DNA of 54,256 nucleotides from Selenomonas ruminantium subsp. ruminantium ATCC 12561. Lineage in GTDB: Bacteria; Bacillota; Negativicutes; Selenomonadales; Selenomonadaceae. The number at the start of each line of letters is the position of its first letter. The first letter of the stretch is position 1. The notes under the pieces were generated by a model. The model searched no databases. It was given only the letters and a program-made list of their open reading frames with translations, and had not been told where the DNA came from. The DNA is taken from positions 1-54,256 of the forward strand of contig NZ_AUJE01000030.1 of assembly GCF_000424065.1 (NCBI RefSeq). Reading direction: 5' to 3'. Made by a program: the position numbers and the translations under genes. This document shows, one piece after another, positions 27,976 through 38,190 of the stretch.

Positions 27976-28569
27976 TTATTTTGCCAGCTGTTTTGCCAGA
28001 TAATCCTGAATCATCGTGTCGTAGGCCGCCGTATGCGCAAAGGCCTCCTGCGCCAGCTCCATGCGGGTACGGTCATCTACGCCGCCATTTTCCTTAATCT
28101 GCGCAATTACTTCATCATATTTAGCCGGATTGGTCACAATGGTCACGAACTTGAAGTTCTTGGCCGAAGCGCGTACCATAGCCGGGCCGCCGATATCAAT
28201 GTTTTCAATGGCTTCTGCCAGCGTTACATCCGGCTTGGCAATGGTTTCCTTGAACGGATAGAGATTTACCGCCACGAGGTCAATGCCCTTAATGCCATGC
28301 TTTTCCATCTGTGCCACATGTTCGGCATTGTCCCGCACCGCCAGGATACCGCCGTGAATATAGGGATTCAGAGTCTTTACGCGGCCATCCATGATTTCGG
28401 GGAAGCCCGTCACATCGCTGACATAGGTCACAGGAATTCCCGCTTCCTTGATGGCTTTCATCGTCCCGCCCGTGGAGATGATTTCCACACCGGCTTCGTG
28501 GAGCTGGCGGGCGAACTCAACCACGCCTTCTTTATTGGATACGCTAATCAGGGCACGCTTAATCTGCAT
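27976..28569 (-). CDS. purH: IMP cyclohydrolase, free-standing N-terminal PurH domain
   Basis: 197 residues, only the MGS-like half of bifunctional Pur[57 protein letters not shown]-type motif, VNLYPF and [18 protein letters not shown]. The enzyme closes FAICAR to IMP. The AICAR formyltransferase half (about 310 residues) is missing: the frame ends cleanly with LAKQLAK and purD starts 11 bases later, with no debris. The formyl transfer must be done by a separate protein elsewhere in the genome, as I recall for other Negativicutes. Confidence 0.9.
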   Translation of the reverse strand: MQIKRALISVSNKEGVVEFARQLHEAGVEIISTGGTMKAIKEAGIPVTYVSDVTGFPEIMDGRVKTLNPYIHGGILAVRDNAEHVAQMEKHGIKGIDLVAVNLYPFKETIAKPDVTLAEAIENIDIGGPAMVRASAKNFKFVTIVTNPAKYDEVIAQIKENGGVDDRTRMELAQEAFAHTAAYDTMIQDYLAKQLAK

Positions 28570-28592
28570 TTATCTGTTCTCCTTTACGCGTC

Positions 28593-29210
28593 TTACGCTA
28601 AAATCGTCACCTTACGGCCTTCAACCTTTAATTTTCCTTCACAGTACAGGCGGATACATTCCGGATAAATCCGATGTTCCTCTTTGAGCACGCGAGCGCC
28701 CAAAGTTTCCTCCGTATCATCATCAAGCACCGGCACAACTGCCTGCATGATGATGGGGCCGGAATCCGTACCTTCGTCCACAAAATGCACCGTACAACCG
28801 CTGACTTTCACGCCATAGGCCAGTACATCCCGATGCGCATGAGCGCCAGGGAAACTAGGCAAAAGCGCCGGATGAATATTCATTATACGCCCGGCAAAAT
28901 GCCCCACAAAGTACGGGGTAAGTATCCGCATAAAGCCCGCCAACACCACCAGCGTTACGCCTGCGGCTTCGAGCTTTTCAATCAGCGCTTTTTCAAAGGG
29001 CTCACGGCCGTCAAACTGCTTACGGTCAACGCAGACCGCCTCAATGCCAGCCTTTCTTGCCCGTTCCAGCGCATAGGCTTCCTTATCCGTCAGCACGATG
29101 GCAATTTCGGCAGGAACCTGCCCTGCTGCAATGGCATCAATGATGGACTGCAAATCCGTACCGCGGCCGGAACAAAGAACACCTAATTTTTCCTTAGCCA
29201 ACGAACACAC
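28593..29210 (-). CDS. purN: Phosphoribosylglycinamide formyltransferase
   Basis: About 205 residues. [19 protein letters not shown], the catalytic [16 protein letters not shown] (Asn and His) and the [18 protein letters not shown] motif with the catalytic Asp are intact. It transfers a formyl group from 10-formyl-tetrahydrofolate to GAR. The start is uncertain: GTG at 29210 or TTG at 29201; AGGGCGG fits the TTG better. Both overlap the end of purM, so translation is coupled. Confidence 0.93.
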   Translation of the reverse strand: MCSLAKEKLGVLCSGRGTDLQSIIDAIAAGQVPAEIAIVLTDKEAYALERARKAGIEAVCVDRKQFDGREPFEKALIEKLEAAGVTLVVLAGFMRILTPYFVGHFAGRIMNIHPALLPSFPGAHAHRDVLAYGVKVSGCTVHFVDEGTDSGPIIMQAVVPVLDDDTEETLGARVLKEEHRIYPECIRLYCEGKLKVEGRKVTILA

Positions 29211-30246
29211 CGCCCTGCAATGTTACATCATGGCCACCTTTGACGACCTTGCCGATTTCATAAACCGTCTCATCAGCCGCCTGCAAATGTGCTTTGACCG
29301 CTTCCGCTTCTTCCGCAGAGACAATCAGAATCATGCCGATGCCCATGTTGAAGGTGCGGTACATTTCCGGCCAATCCACATTACCCCACTGCTGCAAGAG
29401 ACGGAAGATAGTCGGCATTTCCCATTTGCTCGTGTCGATTTCCACTGCCAAATTCTCGGGCAAAGCGCGGGGGATATTCTCATAGAAGCCGCCCCCCGTG
29501 ATATGCACCATGCCGTGAATATCGAAGTTTTCTATCAAGGGCAGGCAGGATTTCGGGTACAGGCGAGTCGGCGTCAGCAGTTCCTCCCCAATGGTCTTGC
29601 CCAGTTCTTCCATGTATTCATCGCCCTTGAAGCCCTTATGGTCAAAGACAATGCGGCGCACGAGGGAATAGCCGTTGGAATGTACGCCGGAAGACGGCAG
29701 ACCGAGAATCACATCGCCTTCTTTTACCTTGGCGCTGGTGATGAGCTTGCTCTTTTCCACCACGCCTACGGCAAAGCCGGCAATATCGTATTCCCCTTCG
29801 GGATAAAAGCCGTTCATCTCTGCCGTTTCGCCGCCAATCAGGGCGCAGCCGGATTCCTTGCAGGCGCCTGCTACGCCGGTCACGACATCGGCCACCTGTT
29901 CCGGCAGGAGCTTGCCTACCGCCAGATAGTCGAGGAAGAACAGTGGTTCTGCCCCCTGCACCAAAATATCGTTGACGCACATGGCCACGGCATCCTGACC
30001 AATGGTATCGTGCTTATCGAGCATAAAAGCCAGTTTGAGTTTCGTACCCACACCGTCCGTACCGGATACCAGCACGGGCTCCTTGTACTTGCCGCTGTTC
30101 AGGGCAAACAAGCCGCCAAAGCCGCCTAAGTCACCGAGCACTTCCGGACGGTACGTTGCCCGCACACTGTTTTTTATGAGTTCTACCGAGCGGTTCCCCG
30201 CATCAATATCCACACCGGCATCTTTATAGGTAAGTTTTTCCGTCAT
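29194..30246 (-). CDS. purM: Phosphoribosylformylglycinamidine cyclo-ligase (AIR synthetase)
   Basis: 350 residues from the ATG at 30246 ([20 protein letters not shown]), preceded by AAGAGGAT; the frame opens six codons earlier without a better site. [35 protein letters not shown] and [16 protein letters not shown] are PurM signatures. It closes FGAM to AIR with ATP. Its stop lies inside the purN start region. Confidence 0.96.
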   Translation of the reverse strand: MTEKLTYKDAGVDIDAGNRSVELIKNSVRATYRPEVLGDLGGFGGLFALNSGKYKEPVLVSGTDGVGTKLKLAFMLDKHDTIGQDAVAMCVNDILVQGAEPLFFLDYLAVGKLLPEQVADVVTGVAGACKESGCALIGGETAEMNGFYPEGEYDIAGFAVGVVEKSKLITSAKVKEGDVILGLPSSGVHSNGYSLVRRIVFDHKGFKGDEYMEELGKTIGEELLTPTRLYPKSCLPLIENFDIHGMVHITGGGFYENIPRALPENLAVEIDTSKWEMPTIFRLLQQWGNVDWPEMYRTFNMGIGMILIVSAEEAEAVKAHLQAADETVYEIGKVVKGGHDVTLQGGVFVG

Positions 30247-30260
30247 TATCCTCTTGTTCC

Positions 30261-31700
30261 TCACTTTTTGCGCTGTTCAAACACATACTTGCTGTCGCCG
30301 GCCGGCTTTTCGCCATCGGCGATGGGATAGGCACTATTAAAGCAGGCATAGCACATATCGTCGGCATTGACTTCCGACACACAGGATTTCAGCCCTTCCA
30401 GGGAAATGAAATGCAGGGAATCCGCACCGATAAACTCGCGGATTTCCTCCACGCTCTTGGTGGCGGCAATCAATTCCTTGCGCACCGAAGTATCAATCCC
30501 ATAGTAGCAGGGATAGCCAATCGGCGGGCTGCTGATGCACATATGCACCTCTTTGGCGCCAGCCTGCTTGAGCATATTAACAATCTTGCCGCTGGTCGTG
30601 CCGCGAACGATACTGTCATCGACCATGATAACGGATTTCCCCGCCACCACGGAACGGATGGCATTGAGCTTGAGCTTCACGCTGGTATCGCGCTTCTTCT
30701 GTGTCGGCTGGATAAAGGTACGGCCAATATAGCGGTTCTTAATCAACCCTTCGACAAAGGGAATCCCCGACTCATAAGCATAGCCCGTAGCTGCCGTGGT
30801 ACCGGAGTCCGGCACCGAAATCACGATATCGCCCTTGAACTTTGCCTCGCGCGCAAGTACCCTGCCCATCATAAAGCGGGCATCATGGACGCTCTGGCCG
30901 TCAATCACCGAATCCGGACGGGCAAAGTAAATGTATTCAAAAATGCAGGAAGCCTTTTTCTCGTTCATTGCGAACGGATAGGACTTCACGCCGCTGTCGT
31001 CAATGACCACCATTTCCCCCGGCGCAATATCGCGGACGAACTCGGCACCGGCCACATCGAGGCCGCAGCTTTCCGAAGACAGGATATAGCTGCCTTCCTC
31101 CGTCTTACCCAGGCAAAGCGGACGGAACCCCTGCGGGTCACGGGCACCAATCAGCTTATCCTCCGTCATAATCGCCAGACAATAGGCACCGCGAATCTTC
31201 TTCAGACTCTCGATAATCTTTTCTTCCACGGTTTCTGCCCGGCTGCGGGCAATGAGGTTCACAAAGACTTCCGAATCAATGGACGTTTGAAAAATCGTGC
31301 CCTGCTCTTCCAGCTCATGACGGATTTCGGCCGCATTGGTCAGATTGCCGTTATGCGCCAGCGCAATCTTGCCGCCCGAATAATTCACCATCAACGGCTG
31401 GGTGTTGCACAAAAGACTGGAGCCGGTGGTGGAATAACGTACATGGCCGATGGCAATGCACTGATTTTCCATATGGGGCACCTGATGACGGAACACCTCA
31501 TTGACCAGCCCCATGCCACGGGTCACATCCATCCAGGCGCCATCGGTAATGGCAATGCCTGCACTTTCCTGACCACGGTGCTGCAGGGCATAAAGCCCTA
31601 AGTAGGTCAGCCCCGACACATCTTCCGTGCGGGAAAACACGCCGTAAACACCGCACTCCTCTTTCCATTTCGGTTCTACATTATAGCCATTTTCATACAT
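30261..31700 (-). CDS. purF: Amidophosphoribosyltransferase
   Basis: 479 residues. After a short propeptide (residues 1-16) comes the catalytic nucleophile in ECGVYGVF, so the enzyme is of the type processed to expose Cys. PRPP-binding [11 protein letters not shown] lies at about 360. Four cysteines near the C-terminus (SCV, CYACFNS) and C-rich spacing fit the iron-sulfur form known from Bacillus. First committed step of purine synthesis. Confidence 0.96.
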   Translation of the reverse strand: MYENGYNVEPKWKEECGVYGVFSRTEDVSGLTYLGLYALQHRGQESAGIAITDGAWMDVTRGMGLVNEVFRHQVPHMENQCIAIGHVRYSTTGSSLLCNTQPLMVNYSGGKIALAHNGNLTNAAEIRHELEEQGTIFQTSIDSEVFVNLIARSRAETVEEKIIESLKKIRGAYCLAIMTEDKLIGARDPQGFRPLCLGKTEEGSYILSSESCGLDVAGAEFVRDIAPGEMVVIDDSGVKSYPFAMNEKKASCIFEYIYFARPDSVIDGQSVHDARFMMGRVLAREAKFKGDIVISVPDSGTTAATGYAYESGIPFVEGLIKNRYIGRTFIQPTQKKRDTSVKLKLNAIRSVVAGKSVIMVDDSIVRGTTSGKIVNMLKQAGAKEVHMCISSPPIGYPCYYGIDTSVRKELIAATKSVEEIREFIGADSLHFISLEGLKSCVSEVNADDMCYACFNSAYPIADGEKPAGDSKYVFEQRKK

Positions 31701-31753
31701 GGTTATATCAATCTCTCACTTTTCTACTAAAAAACAGTCCGGTGCCGCGCATC

Positions 31754-32239
31754 TTAAAGCTGCGCAGCAACACGGGCTGCTTTCTTTTCCACTTCTTCAA
31801 CCATTTTTTCACGATATGCCGCAAGCTTTGCCGCAAGTTCAGCATTACCCACTGCAAAAATCTGCACCGCAAAAATCGCTGCATTCTTGGCACCATTGAT
31901 TGCCATCGTCGCCACCGGCACACCGGAAGGCATCTGCACCGTGCTCAGGAGCGCATCCATGCCATTGAGTGCCGTCGCATTGATGGGCACACCAATAACC
32001 GGCAGCGTCGTATAGCTTGCTACTACACCTGCCAAATGCGCCGCCGCACCAGCCGCCACAATGAACACAGAGATACCCTTCTCCGGTGCCGCGAGCACAA
32101 AATCACGCACCTTGCCCGGCGTGCGATGGGCAGACGCCACCACGACTTCAGCTTCAATGCCAAAGGACTTCAAAATATCCACAGCCGGCTTCAAAATCGG
32201 CCAATCCGAATCGCTGCCCATAATGATTGCTGCTTTCAT
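31754..32239 (-). CDS. purE: N5-carboxyaminoimidazole ribonucleotide mutase
   Basis: 161 residues. [34 protein letters not shown] and the [20 protein letters not shown] loop are the PurE class I signatures. It moves the carboxylate from N5 to C4. No purK follows; the ATP-dependent partner must lie elsewhere or be replaced by CO2-driven chemistry. Confidence 0.96.
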   Translation of the reverse strand: MKAAIIMGSDSDWPILKPAVDILKSFGIEAEVVVASAHRTPGKVRDFVLAAPEKGISVFIVAAGAAAHLAGVVASYTTLPVIGVPINATALNGMDALLSTVQMPSGVPVATMAINGAKNAAIFAVQIFAVGNAELAAKLAAYREKMVEEVEKKAARVAAQL

Positions 32240-32255
32240 TGCGCTCTCCCTTTCG

Positions 32256-33125
32256 TTAAAATTTCTTACCCGTCAATACTTCGTATGCTTCCTTGTACTT
32301 GGCAATGGTCTTGTCAATGATATCCTGCGGAAGCTCATAATCGCTGTCCGGATTTGCCTTCAGCCAGTCACGGACAAACTGCTTGTCATAGGACGGCTGG
32401 CTCTTGCCTGCTTCGTAGCCTTCCAGCGGCCAGAAGCGGGAGCTGTCCGGCGTCAGCACTTCATCGCCCAGAACGATATTGCCTTCTTCATCCACGCCAA
32501 ATTCAAATTTCGTATCGGCAATGATGATACCCTTGGTCAATGCATATTCCGCGCACTTCTTGTAGATAGCAATGGTGTAGTCGCGAATCTTCTCTGCATA
32601 TTCCATACCATGGCCGGGGAATTCTTTTTCCAAAACCTTGGCGCCCTGCTCTAAGGAGACGTTCTCATCGTGGTCGCCCAGTTCAGCTTTCGTGCTCGGC
32701 GTGAAAATCGGCTCAGGAAGTTTTTCCGATTCCTGCAAGCCTTCCGGCAGCTTGATACCACAGATCGTACCATTTTCCTTGTAGCTTTCCCAGCCACTGC
32801 CCGTGATATAGCCACGTACAATGCATTCCATCGGAATCATATGCAGCTTCTTGCAGAGCATGGTGTTGCCCTTGAACTCTTCCTGCTGGAAAAATTCCGG
32901 CATATCCGCATTGTCTACAGACAACATGTGGTTAGGCAGGATGTCCTTCGTGAAATCAAACCAGAACTTAGACATCTGGGTCAGGACAGCGCCCTTGTCC
33001 GTAATCTTATTCTTCAGAATGTGGTCAAAAGCCGAAATACGGTCTGTTGCCACCATGATGATGCGGCCATCAGCCTCATACACTTCACGGACTTTACCAG
33101 ATTTGAAAGGTTTGTAGGTTTTCAT
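32256..33125 (-). CDS. purC: SAICAR synthetase
   Basis: 289 residues, the longer type. FKSGKVREVYEADGRIIMVA, TDRISAFDHILKNKITDKGA, the IPMECIVRGYITGSGW motif and FEFGVDEEGNIVLGDEVLTP are conserved. It joins CAIR and aspartate. First gene of the operon, with a promoter 71-99 bases upstream; the ATG follows GGGAGACG. Confidence 0.97.
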   Translation of the reverse strand: MKTYKPFKSGKVREVYEADGRIIMVATDRISAFDHILKNKITDKGAVLTQMSKFWFDFTKDILPNHMLSVDNADMPEFFQQEEFKGNTMLCKKLHMIPMECIVRGYITGSGWESYKENGTICGIKLPEGLQESEKLPEPIFTPSTKAELGDHDENVSLEQGAKVLEKEFPGHGMEYAEKIRDYTIAIYKKCAEYALTKGIIIADTKFEFGVDEEGNIVLGDEVLTPDSSRFWPLEGYEAGKSQPSYDKQFVRDWLKANPDSDYELPQDIIDKTIAKYKEAYEVLTGKKF

Positions 33126-33166
33126 GAGTTATATCGTCTCCCATAAAAATATAAAGTTGTTGCGGA

Positions 33167-33184
33167 ACTTTGAAAAGTTCCCTT
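33167..33184 (-). other. Palindromic hairpin in the purC leader
   Basis: The leader of the purine mRNA contains GGAACTTT-TC-AAAGTTCC, an 8-base-pair stem about 45 bases before the purC start. No T run follows, so it is not a terminator. It may stabilise the mRNA or bind a regulator. I see no purine riboswitch core here. Confidence 0.5.
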
Positions 33185-33195
33185 CCGACTATTCC

Positions 33196-33246
33196 ATAAT
33201 AACGAGATTTTTTTGACCTGTCAATGATTTTTAGGACACATGTCCT
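33196..33246 (-). promoter_or_regulatory. purC promoter with upstream GGACA-CA-TGTCC palindrome
   Basis: TTGACA (33224-33219) and TATTAT (33201-33196) are 17 bases apart, a near-consensus promoter. Nine bases upstream of the -35 lies the palindrome AGGACACATGTCCT (33233-33246), placed where an activator or repressor could act. I see no PurBox-like direct repeats that I can claim. Confidence 0.8.
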
Positions 33247-33304
33247 TGAATTCTGCAGTAAACACATAATAGAAAATTCCTTAGAAGAACGTGTTCCCAA
33301 TTGT

Positions 33305-36300
33305 CTAACGCTGCAAACTATCTATCAAATCCTGACAAGTCTGCTCTTTTTTCTTCTTATGCTTGGCAAGTTTGCTTGAGGTTCTATGACATAGTGCAAT
33401 AGCTGCCCCAACCAGTAGAGGTGTCGTACAAATATGAGCTCTTCCGCCTGTTGAACTTATCGTAAATAAAGTTCTGTTACGATATTCCAGCATTTTAACA
33501 GGCAGTTCAAGCGTATATGCCTTGCGGGGATGTTCTTCTAATTCCTTGATAGCCTGCTGAGCAGACTCCATCCCTGTCTTTTCCAATAAAGCAATCGCCA
33601 CATACTTAACCAACGCTCTATGTATCAAAGCATATTCCTCATTTATCTGTTTGTTTTTTTCTCGTTGCTCATAAAACTCTTGCTCTTTGGCAACCAAATT
33701 TGCCAGCTTTCCCTGTGCTTCTTCTATATCCGTTGTCGTAAGCGGCACCTGTGCAATGTTTATCTGCGACAACATATCATAAGATGTAACCAGCAAAGGA
33801 CCACCATTTGCAGCTACTAAATATCCCACAGCTTCTCCGTCAGCTAAAGGAACGTTGATACGTCGTACATACGACTGATATTTCTCCAGCTTATCGGACA
33901 TCTCACTTAGCAAAGAATCTATCGCCTTATTCCCCCAAGTCACATACGGCAATGCGGATGATGACATTTGTCTGTTGGTCGTTGTCTGCCAACCAGAAAA
34001 ACCTTCATTTGCCGGCATTTCTATCCTATAACCACTCTCTGCTTTCAGAACTTTCATTCCCATAGATTTCAAATAAGCCGAGTTGATGATCGCATTATGC
34101 AAATCCTCCACTTTAGCAGGCTGCGGCTGTTTAGCCATCAATTCATGCTCCTTGTGATAAATATCATATTGTGCTTCAGCATCCAGTTCCATCTTCTTCG
34201 CATTTTCCATTTGCTTTTTCAGTCGCTGCCTAGCCTTTTTTTCTAATTTGACTTCATCAATCTTGCCCGAATGTAAGTCAATGAAATCCTGCGGCTCAAT
34301 CGGCAATATAGAAACCTGCTGGCTGCCCACAATCTGACCTGCCTTTTTCAAACGATTCGTCAGTCTGCCATAGACAATTTCCTCGGTACTTCCTTGATAA
34401 CACATATTGAGCACGAATATGTCTTTATGCTTCTGTCCGATACGGTCAATACGACCTATGCGCTGCTCAATTTTCATTGGATTCCAACCCATATCAAAGT
34501 TTATCAACATATCAGCTGTTTGCAGATTCAGACCTTCAGCCGCTGCATCTGTACAAAGAAGCACATCTATTTTTCCAGTTAAAAAAAGATTTTTTATCTC
34601 CTCACGAGTTACGCGGCGATAGCATCGTGCTTCCGCATCATACCATTGGGTCTCCTTTCCAGAATACACACCTATGTGAAGTCCCGGTGCTCTAGCAGAC
34701 AGATATTCCCGAATACTCTGCAAGCTGTCAAAGAAGCGAGTAAAAATAACTGTCTGCTTCATACGATTACTGCTCCCCACAATACGTCTCTGCTCCAACC
34801 GATTAAGCAGTTCCTGAATTTTGGTCGGAGTATCATGTGACATAGACCCAAGCTGCGCCAGCATCTCCTGCAAGCGCTCCTGTTCCCAAGCCAAGTCTTC
34901 AGGCGAGCGATCTTTCAGTAGTGCATCCACGGATATTTCACTAATATCATTTTCATCTGTATCTTCCCCATCGTCTTCCAGCTCATTCAGATATTCCTGC
35001 AGCTCCTCTTGTGAAGAAAATTCATAAGCTCCAAATTTCAGCGTTACTTGTACACGCATCAAACGTCGCTCAAGCGTCTGCTGAATTGCAAAAAGGCTGG
35101 AAGCAAAGCGCAACTGTAAAAAATTCAGGTAGAAAGCCATCATTTGCTTGGAATCTAGCCGATGCGCATTGATTTGCTGCATGAGTCCTGCACAATAAAC
35201 CTCTAACTGCGCATAGAATTCCTTCTCTTTGGAACTGAACTCAATAATAGCCAAAGGCAACACATGTCGCTTAGCCAGATTACTTTTCAGTTCCCCATGC
35301 TTTCGATACTCCTCCAACAATTTGCGCGTATGCCGCATCATAACGCGAGACAAAGGTGCAGCAGAAAAAAGTGGTTTCAATACTTCCTTTGCATCGTTTC
35401 CTCGAGGCTCCCTCTTGGCCAATTCCTTCAAGGCCTGACGATTTTTGCCATTTACAACCGTCTTTTCCATTAATCGCAATAAATACGGGTCAGCAGCCTC
35501 CAGTGCCGCATAACTTCTCCCCAGGAGCCGCCAATTATCTAGTTTCAACTCCTTGCCTTGAGCAATATAGGAAAGCAACTCATAATATTGTTCCAGCAGG
35601 TAAGGCTCATAACGAAATGCCGCCGTCCGTCCCATAAGCTTGGTCAGATCATAAACCTCAATGGGATCTATCTGCATAGGCGTAGCCGTAGCCAGCCACA
35701 AACTTTTTGTGCGTGCAGCAAAACCATGTTCAATACAGTCATAAAGCTTGCCATACTTTGGTTCTTCCCAATAGCCCTTTTGCGGATTAGAACGGCGAGC
35801 ATAATGTGCCTCATCCACCAGTACCACATCAGCCAAAGCTGCCATTTTCAGCATACTACGTCTTTCCTTGCGACTGGCTAGTCCTGTGGATACTATGTTT
35901 AGTTCTGGCTCATAAAGGTCTTGATCCGTATATTCATTCTCATTCAAATCTTTATGCAGGATTTGGCCACTCTGACCAGCTTTTGGCTTGCTGCTATAAA
36001 AATCCAGCATAGCCTTCTCCGCCAATTCCCGCTGCCACTGTGCCGTTAAACTGGCTGGTGCAGCAATAAGCACACGCTTTATTCTGCCAGAAAGCAGTAA
36101 GCTTCGCATAGCCAAGGCAGATTCAATAGTCTTTCCCAGCCCCACTTCATCACACAACAGATAGGAATAAGGCCAGCTTTCCACCAAATGACGACTGACC
36201 ATTTCTTGATGTGGCCAAGGTTCTACTGGAGCAGAATACATACCAATGTAGATTCCCCCCGGCATCCTAGGAGCGTCTTTCAGAACGGCAAATTTCAGCA

Positions 36301-37102
36301 ATTCCTCAAGACTCGGCTCCAAAGTTTTATTGAGTTCAGCCGCACTTGTACCATCAATTTCTGTCAATTTCCCCTTAAGATTCCGCAGCTTCACCAGTTT
36401 TTCTCGCACAGCCTGTGGCAGAGACATCACTTTCATATGAGGATTTTTATTATTCCAAAGCCTGTCAAAATCTTTCCTAGCCTGTTCAATACGTTGTGCC
36501 TCCCTGCCTCCTTCCCAGGAACAGTTCACATCGATATTTTCAGCATTCAGCTTCAACGCTTGACGTGATTCATTAAGCGACCCCGCTCCCCGCAGACAAT
36601 GCCCTTCTCTATCCTCCATGAGGAACCACTTTTCATGGACATAGCCATCTTCCGTGGCCTCCACTGAAAGCGGCTTCCCCGTCTGACCATGGAGACGAAA
36701 GGCAACCTTCACCTCCAAGCGCCCTTGAGCCACCATATATGCTAAAAGTGCTACACCTGCTTTAATATTTTCTGGCCAAGCCTCACTGTTTTCCAATTCA
36801 CTGAGCAACGCATTATCGAATCGTGCCTTATCTCCAGCCAGAATTGCCTCAACATCTGCTAGTGCCATATCCGCACCAACGATAAGCCTCATTTTTCCTT
36901 GATTATTCAGAAAAGCCGTGTAACCTTCTGAAGCGGCTGCCAAAGATGTGGAGCGAAAATACCCTGCTACTCTGTCATATTTTTCAGCCCGCTGCAAGGC
37001 TGGAATGTAGAAATCATGCAAGATATCTACCGCACGGCCATCATCTTTTAAGGAAGATGTCTGATAGCTTACCTGCCAAGGATAATCCATAAAATCTGCC
37101 AT
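33305..37102 (-). CDS. PLD-nuclease/SNF2 helicase fusion of the defence island
   Basis: 1265 residues. The N-terminal phospholipase-D-like domain (about 25-215) has the HKD signature H156-E-K-W-F-L-M-E-D164 followed by GSLNESR. The helicase has motif I DEVGLGKT (318-325), DEAH (430-433), SLWLATATP, EGLNLQTAD (856-864) and motif VI IGRIDRIGQ (882-890). The C-terminal third (about 950-1265) is helical and basic and resembles nothing I can name. Family knowledge: SNF2 translocases with a PLD domain occur in DISARM-like and other phage defence loci. It starts 22 bases after the Abi_2 gene and ends the island. Cytoplasmic, DNA-acting (inference). Confidence 0.85.
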   Translation of the reverse strand: MADFMDYPWQVSYQTSSLKDDGRAVDILHDFYIPALQRAEKYDRVAGYFRSTSLAAASEGYTAFLNNQGKMRLIVGADMALADVEAILAGDKARFDNALLSELENSEAWPENIKAGVALLAYMVAQGRLEVKVAFRLHGQTGKPLSVEATEDGYVHEKWFLMEDREGHCLRGAGSLNESRQALKLNAENIDVNCSWEGGREAQRIEQARKDFDRLWNNKNPHMKVMSLPQAVREKLVKLRNLKGKLTEIDGTSAAELNKTLEPSLEELLKFAVLKDAPRMPGGIYIGMYSAPVEPWPHQEMVSRHLVESWPYSYLLCDEVGLGKTIESALAMRSLLLSGRIKRVLIAAPASLTAQWQRELAEKAMLDFYSSKPKAGQSGQILHKDLNENEYTDQDLYEPELNIVSTGLASRKERRSMLKMAALADVVLVDEAHYARRSNPQKGYWEEPKYGKLYDCIEHGFAARTKSLWLATATPMQIDPIEVYDLTKLMGRTAAFRYEPYLLEQYYELLSYIAQGKELKLDNWRLLGRSYAALEAADPYLLRLMEKTVVNGKNRQALKELAKREPRGNDAKEVLKPLFSAAPLSRVMMRHTRKLLEEYRKHGELKSNLAKRHVLPLAIIEFSSKEKEFYAQLEVYCAGLMQQINAHRLDSKQMMAFYLNFLQLRFASSLFAIQQTLERRLMRVQVTLKFGAYEFSSQEELQEYLNELEDDGEDTDENDISEISVDALLKDRSPEDLAWEQERLQEMLAQLGSMSHDTPTKIQELLNRLEQRRIVGSSNRMKQTVIFTRFFDSLQSIREYLSARAPGLHIGVYSGKETQWYDAEARCYRRVTREEIKNLFLTGKIDVLLCTDAAAEGLNLQTADMLINFDMGWNPMKIEQRIGRIDRIGQKHKDIFVLNMCYQGSTEEIVYGRLTNRLKKAGQIVGSQQVSILPIEPQDFIDLHSGKIDEVKLEKKARQRLKKQMENAKKMELDAEAQYDIYHKEHELMAKQPQPAKVEDLHNAIINSAYLKSMGMKVLKAESGYRIEMPANEGFSGWQTTTNRQMSSSALPYVTWGNKAIDSLLSEMSDKLEKYQSYVRRINVPLADGEAVGYLVAANGGPLLVTSYDMLSQINIAQVPLTTTDIEEAQGKLANLVAKEQEFYEQREKNKQINEEYALIHRALVKYVAIALLEKTGMESAQQAIKELEEHPRKAYTLELPVKMLEYRNRTLFTISSTGGRAHICTTPLLVGAAIALCHRTSSKLAKHKKKKEQTCQDLIDSLQR

Positions 37103-37124
37103 AGAACAAGCCTTCCTTTCAATT

Positions 37125-38087
37125 TTACGTTGTTAATTCCATCACATCTAAACTCTGCCAATCACTCTCCAACCCCATAATCTTGCGTATATCATCACAA
37201 CTGATTGATTTTAAGCGATAATTCAATTTCTTGTTTAAGGCATAATCGATATGATGAATCAGATTCTTATAACGGGTGGGTTGCAAAAAATATTTCATAG
37301 CAATCAGCAAGGCTAAAATATCCTGCGTACCATATTTATAGCCCTTTTCATTGCGGGGAATATCCAATAATTCATGTAAAGGTAAATTATTTATTGGGGT
37401 CGGCCTCTTTTGATCCCTTATATGGCAGTATACACGTTCACCATGCGCACATTTATTTCTAAATACGGCTATGAAGTCAATTAAAGACTTAAATTCTGCC
37501 GAAGATAAATGAAATGCACCTGCGACCTTTTCCTTATCCTCTTTGCACATACATGCATAAAACGAATTGATTTTACCAAATGTCATAACTTTGGATAATA
37601 CCCATAAGGGGACAGAACCATACTTGTCCATGTAATGCTGCACCGCATTATGATGCTTCCGTTGTTTATCGATAAGCTTCAGTAAATCAAAAATAAGTGC
37701 ATTGACACGCTTAAAATTACTAAACCCTTTGGCATTAAAAGCTTCCGGACGCAGATATGTAGTATGATCCTCACCATGATGTTTCGAAAACACATCAATA
37801 ATCATCGCTTTCACACAATGCTCGATACGCAGCAGTTCCGGCAACAATAATTCCCTAAGTCTGCGGTCAAAAGAATACAGCGCCACGATTTCATAGAAGG
37901 AAGTCCCTGGTTTATAAGCATCCCCATTATTTGTAGAACTTATAAATGGTGTCTTATATCCATTCACTACATAATAATAGTTTTCATAAGTCAGAACCTG
38001 TCTGGCAAATTTTTTATTGCTTACAACGATATTACGACTTTCCAAAATAGCTATTTGCTCATCTACTGTTTTAAAGGGTTTATTCAT
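37125..38087 (-). CDS. Abi_2 (AbiD/AbiF-like) HEPN abortive-infection protein
   Basis: 320 residues. The Abi_2 family pattern is clear: YYYVVNGYK (37-45), LYSFDRRLRELLLPELLRIE (about 70-89), VPLWVLSKVMTFGKINSFY (159-177) and FRNKCAHGERVY (209-220). The last contains R210-N-K-C-A-H215, an Rx4H HEPN ribonuclease signature. Family members stop phage growth by shutting down the infected cell, and AbiF-type proteins have been described as RNA-controlled toxins related to Cas13 ancestors (from memory). AAAGGAG precedes the ATG. It lies between methyltransferase and helicase, behind its own promoter and a structured leader, so it can be expressed apart from the upstream genes. Confidence 0.85.
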   Translation of the reverse strand: MNKPFKTVDEQIAILESRNIVVSNKKFARQVLTYENYYYVVNGYKTPFISSTNNGDAYKPGTSFYEIVALYSFDRRLRELLLPELLRIEHCVKAMIIDVFSKHHGEDHTTYLRPEAFNAKGFSNFKRVNALIFDLLKLIDKQRKHHNAVQHYMDKYGSVPLWVLSKVMTFGKINSFYACMCKEDKEKVAGAFHLSSAEFKSLIDFIAVFRNKCAHGERVYCHIRDQKRPTPINNLPLHELLDIPRNEKGYKYGTQDILALLIAMKYFLQPTRYKNLIHHIDYALNKKLNYRLKSISCDDIRKIMGLESDWQSLDVMELTT

Positions 38088-38190
38088 GCCTATTGCTCCT
38101 TTACATACGAATAGCCCCCAATGCCATAAGCAAAGGGGGCTATCGTTTGTCCGGGGGTACGGCTGCGAACACCGATTCCCGAATCGCTCT
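38088..38190 (-). ncRNA. Candidate structured RNA or leader before the Abi_2 gene
   Basis: If transcription starts 7 bases after the -10 element, a 103-base RNA precedes the Abi_2 start. It folds into a short hairpin, CGATTC-GG-GAATCG (38173-38186), and a long one, ACGATAGCCCCC with GGGGGCTAT-T-CGT (38107-38146), 12 pairs with one bulge. A second C run (TACCCCCGG) between them could compete for the same G run. Such a stable fold is unusual for a 5' untranslated region. AbiF-type genes are known to pair with a nearby small antitoxin RNA, so this is a candidate. It may end at the long hairpin or run into the gene. Confidence 0.5.

Noticed and set aside
33126-33304. Purine riboswitch in the purC leader
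   Set aside because: The conserved three-way-junction core is not visible, and the hairpin present is a simple palindrome without a T run.
38088-38190. CRISPR repeat or tracrRNA beside the HEPN gene
   Set aside because: No direct repeats with spacers are present anywhere in the window and no Cas1/Cas2 genes, so an array is excluded; the stems fit a single structured RNA.
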